Of a stretch of DNA of 8,468 nucleotides, positions 1 through 4,929 are shown piece after piece. This DNA is from JBQCEE01 sp051960575. Its GTDB lineage: Bacteria > Actinomycetota > Actinomycetes > Mycobacteriales > Jatrophihabitantaceae. Under the pieces are notes generated by a model, which had not been told where the DNA came from, searched no databases, and saw only the letters and a list, made by a program, of their open reading frames with translations. The first letter of the stretch is position 1; each line of letters opens with the position of its first letter. Location: positions 1 to 8,468 of the forward strand of contig NZ_JBQCEE010000172.1 of assembly GCF_051960575.1 (NCBI RefSeq), given 5' to 3'. The translations under genes and the position numbers were made by a program.

Positions 1-184
1 CCTGCTTGAGCACGCCGAGATGCTGGCTGACCGCCTGCTGGGACAGGGTGACCCGGGCGGCGATGTGGCCGGCCGGCAGCTCGTCGTGCCGCACGAGCCG
101 CAGGATCTCGCGCCGGTGCGGGTCGGCGAGCGCCCGCAGCACCGCGTCCGGCGCTGCGGGCACCCGCTCGTCCGTCGCCGTCAT
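1..184 (-). CDS. ArsR-family HTH transcriptional regulator (3' end outside window)
   Basis: Only the first 61 codons are in the window; the gene continues past the left edge. The protein starts MTATDERVPAAPDAVLRALA and then reads ADPHRREILRLV, the helix typical of ArsR winged-helix regulators. A helix-turn-helix follows at about residues 39-60, with recognition helix SQQAVSQHLGVLK. No metal-binding cysteines occur in this part, but the usual C-terminal sensor residues are out of view. The ATG at 182-184 lies 12 bp after the stop of the SRPBCC gene. It is preceded by weak purine-rich stretches (AGG about 8 nt and GAGG 2 nt upstream), so co-transcription and possibly coupled translation are likely. 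ArsR regulators paired with AHSA1-type SRPBCC proteins are common and usually repress their own operon. The likely target is the double palindrome at 672-691. The family call is firm; the inducer is unknown. Confidence 0.88.
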   Translation of the reverse strand, partial: MTATDERVPAAPDAVLRALADPHRREILRLVRHDELPAGHIAARVTLSQQAVSQHLGVLKQ

Positions 185-196
185 GGCCTCAGCCTG

Positions 197-658
197 TCAG
201 GACCCGAACGGCGTGCCCACCCCGGTGCGGGCCCACGTGTCGATGCTGGCCAGGAAGTGCGTCCAGCCGGCGAAGCAGTCGTCCCAGCACACGAGCGTCG
301 GCGTGAGACCGCGGTGCCGGAAGCGCAGCTCGGTGCCCTCGGCCGTCGGCGACAGGTCGAACTCGATGGTGGTGCCCGCCCACTCGGCGGTGTGCTGGGT
401 GCCGCGCCCGTCGGCGAGGTCGATCGACTGCCACACCACCCGTTCGAGATCGCGCTGCAGCACCCGCACCGCGTTCACCCCGTACTTGCCGAAGGCGACG
501 GCGAGGGTGCCGCCGACCTCGGCGTCCCCCGTCGCCGGGCCCCACCAGGCGCTGACGCCCTCGGGTGAGGCGAAGAGCTCGGCCGCGCGCTGCGGCGGCA
601 CGGGCAGCTGCAGCACGGCGGTGTAGTCGTCGGTATGGGTGTCGGTCGAGATGGACAT
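197..658 (-). CDS. SRPBCC / AHSA1 domain protein (START-like fold)
   Basis: The 153-residue protein has the length and landmarks of the AHSA1 (Aha1 C-terminal-like) branch of the SRPBCC superfamily. It has an N-terminal strand with PPQRAAELFASPEGVSAWWG (residues 21-40, including the WWG typical of the family), a central beta sheet, and the C-terminal helix GWTHFLASIDTWARTG (131-146). The fold forms a deep hydrophobic cavity for a small ligand; some relatives are small-molecule binding proteins, and no enzyme activity can be read from the sequence. The ATG at 656-658 is supported by an AAAGGAG ribosome binding site at 664-670, five bases upstream. It is first in a two-gene unit with the ArsR regulator, an order less usual than regulator first. 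The promoter and palindromic operator lie immediately upstream. Two cysteines (124 and 128) lie just before the last helix. Family assignment is strong; ligand and role are unknown. Confidence 0.9.
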   Translation of the reverse strand: MSISTDTHTDDYTAVLQLPVPPQRAAELFASPEGVSAWWGPATGDAEVGGTLAVAFGKYGVNAVRVLQRDLERVVWQSIDLADGRGTQHTAEWAGTTIEFDLSPTAEGTELRFRHRGLTPTLVCWDDCFAGWTHFLASIDTWARTGVGTPFGS

Positions 659-671
659 CGCTGCTCCTTTA

Positions 672-691
672 CAAGATCTTGCTTGTACAAG
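672..691. promoter_or_regulatory. Tandem palindromic operator, probable ArsR-family binding site
   Basis: Two perfect 10-bp palindromes abut without a gap: CAAGATCTTG at 672-681 and CTTGTACAAG at 682-691. The half-site TACAAG occurs at 670-675 and 686-691 on the plus strand and as CTTGTA at 682-687, so a TACAAG-N6-CTTGTA inverted repeat is nested across the pair. The element lies downstream of the predicted promoter and next to the AAAGGAG ribosome binding site (664-670) of the SRPBCC gene. A bound repressor would therefore block early elongation. It is AT-rich against a strongly GC-rich background, which makes chance unlikely. Assignment to the ArsR protein of this operon is inferred from position and from the family's habit of autoregulation. 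Confidence 0.62.
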
Positions 692-703
692 TGGACAGCG
701 GTG

Positions 704-732
704 AACGTACGCGCGTCGGTGCGCGGGGTCAA
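704..732 (-). promoter_or_regulatory. Sigma70-type promoter of the SRPBCC-ArsR unit
   Basis: On the minus strand a TTGACC -35 box (727-732) is separated by exactly 17 bp from a TACGTT -10 box (704-709), which fits the actinobacterial TANNNT pattern. Transcription would start near 697, giving a leader of about 40 nt that contains the double palindrome and the ribosome binding site. The -35 box is embedded in GGGGTTGACCCC (725-736), a 5-bp inverted repeat with a two-base centre. The whole promoter sits in the 85 bp between the antiporter stop and the SRPBCC start. No experimental start is known from the sequence alone. Confidence 0.55.
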
Positions 733-743
733 CCCCACGACGT

Positions 744-2219
744 TCAGCCCTCGGTGCCGAGTGCGCGCGACTCGGCGAAGATCCGGCCGGCGGTGTCGGG
801 GTCCGTCGTCAGCGCGAGCACCTCGTCGCCGGCGGCCAGCCGCGTCTCGCCCCGCACCTGCACGAGCCGTCCCCCGCGGTTGATGAGCGAGATCCAGAAC
901 TCCTCGCCCACGGGCAGCTCGGCGACCGTGGCACCGTCGGCCGGCGACCCGACCGCCACGCGGTAGCGCTGCAGGCCCTGCGGCTCGTCCTGGAAGCGCA
1001 GGCCCAGGGCCCACGGCTCGGGTTCGACCACCCGCATCGGCACCCTGCCCCACCGCGCGACGAGCGGCACGAGGCCGCCCTGCACCACCACGTTGACCAG
1101 CACCACCACGAAGATCACGTCGTAGATGCGCTGCGCGTCGGTGACGCCCTCGGCGAGCACGTAGGTGCCGAGCAGGATCGGCACGGCGCCCTTGAGCCCG
1201 GCCCAGAGGACGAAGACGCGCTCGCCGCGCGCCATGCGGATGGGCAGGGTCACGAGGCCGACGAGCACCGGCCGCACCACGAGAGCGAGCAGCACGGCGA
1301 GGCCGAGACCGGCGTCGAGCCGGTCGACGTGCCACAGCGACCCGAGGTGGATCGACAGGCCGAGCACGACGAACGCGACGATCTCGGCCAGCCCGGCGGC
1401 CGCCCCGGCGAACCGCTCGATCTCGCGCTGGTAGGGGGCGCGCTCGTCGCCGACCAGGATGCCGGCGACGAAGACCGCGAGGAAGCCGGAGCCGTCGAGC
1501 GACGCCGCGGCCCCGTAGAGCGCGAGCGCGAAGGCGATCGTCTGCACGGGGTAGAGCGCCTCGCTCGGCAGCGCGACGCGGCGCATCACCTGCAGCAGCA
1601 GCCAGCCGCCGACGACCCCGACGACGCCGCCGAGCACCAGTTGCAGCGCGAACTCGCCGATGCCGTGCCCGACGGCCGACCAGCCCGAGCCGGACGCGAC
1701 GAGCAGGCTCACCATCAGCGCGATGCCCACCGGATCGTTGGCGCCGGACTCGCCCTCGAGCAGGGTGCCGCTGCGGCCGGAGATCTCGCGCCGGCCCAGC
1801 ACCGAGAAGACGACCGCGGGATCGGTCGGCGCCAGCGCGGTGCCGAGCAGCAGCGCCGCGCGCCACGGGAAGTCGAACAGCGTGTGCGCCAGCAGCGCGA
1901 GCCCGCCGGCCGTCACCAGTGTGCCGGCGACGCCGATCCACACGATGCCGCCGATGCTGCCGCGGATGCGGTCGACCCCGATGTGCATGCCGCCGTCGAA
2001 GAGGATGAGCACGAGCGCGACCGTGACGATGCGCTGGTCGATCGTGATCGACAGGCCGCCGAGCCGCGGGGCGATGTCGGACGCGACCGCCGCGGCCACC
2101 AGGAAGAGCGCCGGTGCCGGCACCCGCAGCAGCCCGGCGAGCCGCTGCGACGCGATGGCCGCGAGCAGCGCTGCCGAGAGCAGCAGCAGCGTGACGGCGT
2201 AGGGGACGAGGTCGTGCAC
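744..2219 (-). CDS. CPA1 cation/proton antiporter, NhaP2/CvrA-like, with C-terminal RCK_C domain
   Basis: This 491-residue integral membrane protein exchanges K+ and/or Na+ for protons across the cytoplasmic membrane, helping to control cytoplasmic pH and cation levels. About twelve hydrophobic segments fill residues 5-385. CPA1 landmarks are LFDGGMHIG (73-81), ALAPTDPAVVF (128-138), GESGANDPVG (156-165, with the Asn161-Asp162 pair expected in the ion site of electroneutral CPA1 exchangers) and WAGLKGAVPI (339-348). A soluble tail from about 395 to 487 resembles the TrkA-C/RCK_C domain (ELPVGEEFWISLINRGGRLV, then a GDEVLAL strand), as in NhaP2-type K+/H+ antiporters; it may sense a ligand. 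The start is GTG at 2217-2219, with GAGGAG four bases upstream (2224-2229). It is transcribed alone, away from the microprotein gene. The family is secure; K+ versus Na+ preference cannot be read from the sequence. Confidence 0.92.
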   Translation of the reverse strand: MHDLVPYAVTLLLLSAALLAAIASQRLAGLLRVPAPALFLVAAAVASDIAPRLGGLSITIDQRIVTVALVLILFDGGMHIGVDRIRGSIGGIVWIGVAGTLVTAGGLALLAHTLFDFPWRAALLLGTALAPTDPAVVFSVLGRREISGRSGTLLEGESGANDPVGIALMVSLLVASGSGWSAVGHGIGEFALQLVLGGVVGVVGGWLLLQVMRRVALPSEALYPVQTIAFALALYGAAASLDGSGFLAVFVAGILVGDERAPYQREIERFAGAAAGLAEIVAFVVLGLSIHLGSLWHVDRLDAGLGLAVLLALVVRPVLVGLVTLPIRMARGERVFVLWAGLKGAVPILLGTYVLAEGVTDAQRIYDVIFVVVLVNVVVQGGLVPLVARWGRVPMRVVEPEPWALGLRFQDEPQGLQRYRVAVGSPADGATVAELPVGEEFWISLINRGGRLVQVRGETRLAAGDEVLALTTDPDTAGRIFAESRALGTEG

Positions 2220-2291
2220 GGGGCTCCTCGGGTCGCGGTCGGGGCATGGCCGTGGCCACCGCCGACCAGACTTCCCGGCACACCGGCGTCC

Positions 2292-2297
2292 AGCCTA
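2292..2297 (-). promoter_or_regulatory. Possible -10 box of the antiporter promoter
   Basis: The minus strand reads TAGGCT at 2292-2297, a good actinobacterial -10 hexamer. It would give a 5' leader of about 65 nt before the antiporter GTG. No good -35 box lies 16-18 bp upstream: the nearest TTGAC-like hexamer, GTGACC at 2319-2324, is 21 bp away. The promoter may depend on an activator or be absent. The inverted repeat at 2298-2324 directly abuts this box. Confidence 0.35.
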
Positions 2298-2324
2298 GTG
2301 ACCGCACCTGTGGCGCGCGGTCAC
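2298..2324. repeat. 8-bp perfect inverted repeat, candidate operator in the divergent intergenic region
   Basis: GTGACCGC at 2298-2305 and GCGGTCAC at 2317-2324 are perfect inverted copies separated by 11 bp, with arm centres 19 bp apart. The element lies between the divergent antiporter and microprotein genes and abuts a TAGGCT -10-like box on the minus strand, so a bound dimer would cover the -35 to -10 region. The wide arm spacing could suit a two-turn dimer site. It could instead be a weak RNA stem with an 11-nt loop. The cognate factor is unknown. Confidence 0.42.
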
Positions 2325-2337
2325 GGCCTGCGTCACA

Positions 2338-2363
2338 CCGGGTGAGACCGGTCGCGCACCCGG
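2338..2363. repeat. Second inverted repeat in the divergent intergenic region
   Basis: CCGGGTG at 2338-2344 and CACCCGG at 2357-2363 form a perfect 7-bp inverted repeat around a 12-bp spacer that itself contains the 8-bp palindrome GACCGGTC (2346-2353). The element is 14 bp from the repeat at 2298-2324 and 71 bp upstream of the microprotein start. It could be an operator or a leader hairpin. In DNA this GC-rich, some such repeats arise by chance. Confidence 0.3.
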
Positions 2364-2434
2364 GAAGGACAGTGACGAACGCGGCCGACCGTCTCTACCC
2401 CAGGCGGAAGCCGCTCCGACCCCAGGAGCGACAG

Positions 2435-2554
2435 ATGATCGTCACTTCGCTGACCGAACGCGTGAAGGGCTCGCTCATCTCCGTGAGCGCGAGCCTCGTC
2501 GTGGCCGTGCTGTACGTGCAGGCCGCGGCGGAGCGTCGGACCGCCACCCGCTGA
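2435..2554 (+). CDS. 39-residue single-span membrane microprotein of unknown function
   Basis: I do not recognise this gene. The ATG at 2435-2437 follows AGGAG (2424-2428) by six bases, one of the best ribosome binding sites in the window. The peptide has a polar, charged start (MIVTSLTERVKG), one hydrophobic stretch at about residues 12-31 (GSLISVSASLVVAVLYVQAA), and a basic tail ERRTATR. This suits a single membrane span, probably with a type I- or II-like topology that cannot be fixed from charge alone. The reading frame is open further upstream to 2246, but that part is Arg/Pro/Thr-rich and featureless, and no ribosome binding site supports a longer form. A perfect 10-bp hairpin begins seven bases after the stop, consistent with a self-contained transcription unit. 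No convincing -35/-10 pair was found upstream. A small toxin, a regulator of a membrane complex, or chance are all open. Confidence 0.5.
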   Translation: MIVTSLTERVKGSLISVSASLVVAVLYVQAAAERRTATR

Positions 2555-2561
2555 CCTCGTC

Positions 2562-2584
2562 CCGTCCGGCCGTCGGCCGGACGG
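2562..2584 (+). terminator. Perfect 10-bp hairpin after the microprotein gene
   Basis: CCGTCCGGCC (2562-2571) and GGCCGGACGG (2575-2584) pair perfectly around the three-base loop GTC. The stem starts seven bases after the microprotein stop and ends 34 bases before the lipoprotein ATG. There is no U-tract (ACCGTTGCG follows), as is often the case in actinobacteria, so it may be a U-less terminator or a transcript-stabilising stem. It separates the microprotein from the lipoprotein gene and argues against the TTG at 2589 as the lipoprotein start. Confidence 0.6.
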
Positions 2585-2618
2585 ACCGTTGCGCCGCGCC
2601 CATCGCGTCCAGCGGGGC

Positions 2619-3401
2619 ATGAGGCTCCTGCGTCCGCTCGCCGTCGTGCTGCTCGGCGCGACGCTCGCCGCCTGCTCGTCCGCGCCGACCGCCGTGGTGT
2701 CGCCGCGCAGTTCCGCGCCGCCTGCAGTGCCGACGGATCGCGTCGTCTTCCGCATCACCGAGTGCTGCGGTTTCATCGGCCCACCGGAGAACTACTTCGA
2801 GCAGCAGGCGAGATGGACCGTCTACGGCGACGGCACCGTGCTCGCGGCGGCACCCGTGTCCGCCGGCGCCGCGTGGCGGGTGACCCGCACGCAGGTGGGT
2901 CGCGCACAGGTGCAGCGCTGGATCGACGCGGCCGAACGCTCGGGAATCTTCGTCGGCAGGCCCGACCTCGGCATGCCGACGGTCGCCGACGTCGGGCGCA
3001 CCCTGATCAGTTTCCGTGCAGACGCCGCACCGCCGCGCGAGGTCGACGTCTACGCGCTCGGCCTCGACCGCGGCCTGACCGGCGCGCAGCTCGCCGCACG
3101 TCGGGCGCTGACCGCGCTGGTGCACGACATCGGCACGGCCGCGCAGCGTGCGCCCGAGCCGTACCCGGTCGACCGCGTCAGCGTGCTGCGCGTGCAGTGG
3201 GGCGACGACAGCGGCCGCGCACCGGCGTGGACCGGCCCCCTGCCGGCGGTGGGGCGGTGCGTCATGCTCGCAGGCCAAGCGGCGACGAGGGCCTACCTCG
3301 CGGCCCTGCACGATCCCGGCGCACGCTGGCGCGTCGGCGCGCACACCCTGACGCTGGTGGTGCGTGCCGTCGTGCCCGGCGCCCCGGCGTGCGCCGCCTG
3401 A
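2619..3401 (+). CDS. Putative lipoprotein of unknown function
   Basis: I do not recognise the family. From ATG 2619 the 260-residue protein begins MRLLRPLAVVLLGATLAACS: two arginines, a hydrophobic core, then the lipobox LAAC with Cys19. It should be exported, lipid-modified and anchored on the outer face of the membrane. A Ser/Ala/Pro-rich linker (20-40) leads to a globular domain with ECCGF (48-52), WTVYGDGTVLAAA (66-78; the YGDGTV turn is common in actinobacterial secreted proteins) and C-terminal cysteines 214 and 258, so disulfides are possible. No catalytic motif is evident. The frame is open to a TTG at 2589, but that adds ten mostly polar residues and lies four bases past a strong hairpin; ATG 2619 places the lipobox at the normal distance. 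No clear Shine-Dalgarno sequence precedes it. trmL follows after 17 bp, so the two may be co-transcribed. Confidence 0.78.
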   Translation: MRLLRPLAVVLLGATLAACSSAPTAVVSPRSSAPPAVPTDRVVFRITECCGFIGPPENYFEQQARWTVYGDGTVLAAAPVSAGAAWRVTRTQVGRAQVQRWIDAAERSGIFVGRPDLGMPTVADVGRTLISFRADAAPPREVDVYALGLDRGLTGAQLAARRALTALVHDIGTAAQRAPEPYPVDRVSVLRVQWGDDSGRAPAWTGPLPAVGRCVMLAGQAATRAYLAALHDPGARWRVGAHTLTLVVRAVVPGAPACAA

Positions 3402-3418
3402 CATGACACCCTGACCGG

Positions 3419-3877
3419 GTGCTCCACATCGTCTTCCTGACGCCGTGCATCCCCGCGAACACCGGCAACGCGATCCGGATGGTCGCCTGCACCGGGGCCC
3501 ACCTGCACCTCGTCGAGCCGCTCGGGTTCAGCTTCGCGGACGCGCAACTGCGGCGCGCCGGCCTCGACTACCACGACCTCGCGGTCGTCACCGTGCACCC
3601 CGACCTGGACGCCCTCTGGGCCGCGTTGCCCGGCCGGCGCGCGTTCGCGTTCACGGCACGGGCGACGACCGAGTTCGCGCGGATCGCCTACCGCGACGAG
3701 GACGTGCTGGTCTTCGGCCCCGAACCCACCGGCCTGTCCGACGAGGTGCTGGCCGACCCGCACATCACGGGTCTCGTCCGCATCCCGATGCTGCCCGGCC
3801 GCCGCTCGCTCAACCTCTCGAACGCCGCCGCCGTGGCGGCCTACGAGGCCTGGCGCCAGCTCGGCTACCGCTCCTGA
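3419..3877 (+). CDS. trmL: tRNA (cytidine/uridine-34-2'-O)-methyltransferase, SPOUT family
   Basis: TrmL uses S-adenosylmethionine to methylate the 2'-hydroxyl of the wobble nucleotide (C34 or cmnm5U34) in tRNA-Leu isoacceptors in E. coli, stabilising codon reading. The 152-residue protein, close to the usual 150-160, carries all three SPOUT motifs. Motif 1 is IPANTGNAIRMVACTG (11-26), motif 2 is VLVFGPEPTGL (96-106), and motif 3 is IPMLPGRRSLNLSNA (122-136), which forms the trefoil-knot cofactor site. The family segment RRAGLDYH (45-52) and the ending YEAWRQLGY closely match E. coli TrmL. The start is GTG at 3419-3421, 17 bp after the lipoprotein stop, without a visible Shine-Dalgarno sequence; it aligns with the usual MLHIV beginning. 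It is convergent with meaB. Its tRNA target in this organism is assumed from the family. Confidence 0.93.
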   Translation: MLHIVFLTPCIPANTGNAIRMVACTGAHLHLVEPLGFSFADAQLRRAGLDYHDLAVVTVHPDLDALWAALPGRRAFAFTARATTEFARIAYRDEDVLVFGPEPTGLSDEVLADPHITGLVRIPMLPGRRSLNLSNAAAVAAYEAWRQLGYRS

Positions 3878-3880
3878 GCT

Positions 3881-3896
3881 CGCCCCGCCAGGGGTG
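3881..3896. terminator. Weak candidate terminator between convergent trmL and meaB
   Basis: The 23 bp between the two convergent stops contain CCCC (3883-3886) and GGGG (3891-3894) around GCCA. On the plus strand this extends to a six-pair stem through one G-U pair (3882 with 3895) and one C-G pair (3881 with 3896). No U-tract follows. Position supports a terminator role for trmL, and perhaps for meaB on the other strand; the stem itself is weak. Confidence 0.3.
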
Positions 3897-3900
3897 TCGT

Positions 3901-4923
3901 TCAGAGGGCGTCGAGGATGCGGGTGGCGGCCTGGTCGGGCGTCTGCTCGCCGGCCCGCACGTCGGCCTCGGCCGCGCGGACCACGGCGCGCACCTCGGGA
4001 GTGTCGAGGCGGGCGAGCAGGCGGTCGCGCACCATCGCCCGCGTCCAGTCGACGAGTTGTTCGCGGCGCTTGGCGTCGAGGCCGCCGTGGGTGTCCCACC
4101 AGGTGCGGTGGCGGCCGATCTGGCGCCACACCTCGTCCAGGTTGATGTTGTTGAGGCCGCTGCAGGTGATCACCGGCGCCTGCCAGTTGTCGGCCTCGCC
4201 GCGCAGCAGCCGCAGCGCGCCGGACAGCTCGCGCGCGGCGCGCCGCGACTCGTCCTCGTGCTGCTCGTCGGCCTTGTTCACCGCGATCACGTCGGCGAGC
4301 TCGAGGATGCCCCGCTTCATGCCCTGCAGCGAGTCGCCGGTGCGGGCCAGCGTGAGGAACAGGAACGTGTCGACCATGTCGGCGACGACGTACTCGCTCT
4401 GCCCGACGCCCACCGTCTCGATGAGCACGACGTCGTAGCCCGCCGCCTCCATCACCAGCATCGTCTCGCGGGTCGCCTTCGCGACGCCGCCGAGCGTGCC
4501 GGCCGACGGTGACGGTCGGACGAACGCGTGCTGCTCGACGGCGAGGCGGGCCATGCGGGTCTTGTCGCCGAGGATCGACCCGCCCGTGCGGCCCGAACTC
4601 GGGTCGACGGCGAGTACCGCGACCCGGTGCCCCTCGGCGATCAGGTTGACGCCGAACTGGTCGATGAACGTCGACTTGCCGACCCCGGGCACGCCGGAGA
4701 TGCCGATGCGCACGGACTTCCCGGTGTGCGGCAGCAGGTCACGCAACAGCTGTTGAGCCTGCTCGCGGTGGTCGGTGCGCTTGCTCTCGACGAGGGTGAT
4801 CGCCCGCGCCACCGCGGCCCGCTGTCCCGCGAGCACCCCCTCGACCAGCGCAGAAGCCATCTTGTCCCCCGCCGCAGTCATTTCCGGACGCCCGGGACGA
4901 CTGGGGCTGGGGACAAGCGGCAT
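3901..4923 (-). CDS. meaB: Methylmalonyl-CoA mutase-associated GTPase (MeaB/ArgK, MMAA-like)
   Basis: MeaB is the G3E-class P-loop GTPase that binds methylmalonyl-CoA mutase, gates transfer of adenosylcobalamin from the adenosyltransferase and protects the enzyme from inactivation; the human counterpart is MMAA. The Walker A motif is GVPGVGKST (77-85), the metal-binding region includes VDPSS (106-110), the G3 region is ETVGVGQSE (169-177), and the base-recognition motif is NKAD (216-219). The C-terminal helices (283-340) form the dimerisation arm. It is the last gene of the mutA-mutB-meaB unit, six bases after mutB, which fixes its job. The start is uncertain. ATG 4921-4923 adds a Pro-rich stretch (MPLVPSPSRPGRP) with no good ribosome binding site. 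ATG at 4858-4860, giving 319 residues starting MASALVEGVLAGQ, has GGGGGA four bases upstream and matches the usual family start. ATG 4879-4881 is a third option. Confidence 0.95.
   Translation of the reverse strand: MPLVPSPSRPGRPEMTAAGDKMASALVEGVLAGQRAAVARAITLVESKRTDHREQAQQLLRDLLPHTGKSVRIGISGVPGVGKSTFIDQFGVNLIAEGHRVAVLAVDPSSGRTGGSILGDKTRMARLAVEQHAFVRPSPSAGTLGGVAKATRETMLVMEAAGYDVVLIETVGVGQSEYVVADMVDTFLFLTLARTGDSLQGMKRGILELADVIAVNKADEQHEDESRRAARELSGALRLLRGEADNWQAPVITCSGLNNINLDEVWRQIGRHRTWWDTHGGLDAKRREQLVDWTRAMVRDRLLARLDTPEVRAVVRAAEADVRAGEQTPDQAATRILDAL
4865..4870 (-). promoter_or_regulatory. Ribosome binding site supporting an internal meaB start
   Basis: The minus strand reads GGGGGA, then CAAG, then ATG (4858-4860). 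This is the best purine-rich site near the three candidate meaB starts and favours a 319-residue protein. The start at 4923 has only CTGGA directly before it. Confidence 0.4.
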
Positions 4924-4929
4924 TCCAGG

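Noticed and set aside
725..736. GGGGT-CA-ACCCC inverted repeat as terminator of the antiporter gene
   Set aside because: The stem is only five pairs with a two-base loop and no U-tract, and it coincides with the -35 box of the next promoter. It may contribute, but I would not call it a terminator.
475..2307. A 610-codon minus-strand frame spanning the antiporter and the SRPBCC gene
   Set aside because: It is an out-of-frame shadow: Arg/Ala-rich throughout, while another frame encodes two clear families with ribosome binding sites.
2291..2345. CRP-like (TGTGA-N6-TCACA) site among the GTGA/TCAC half-sites
   Set aside because: The half-sites have the wrong spacing (19 bp between GTGA and TCAC in the first pair, 5 bp and the opposite orientation in the second) for a CRP/GlxR site.
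2246..2434. A 63-residue upstream extension of the microprotein frame
   Set aside because: It is Arg/Thr/Pro-rich and featureless, has no ribosome binding site at its start, and overlaps the putative antiporter promoter and both inverted repeats.
2589..2618. TTG start giving a ten-residue longer lipoprotein
   Set aside because: It begins four bases after a strong hairpin, has no Shine-Dalgarno sequence, and would put a basic polar stretch before an otherwise normal lipoprotein signal peptide.
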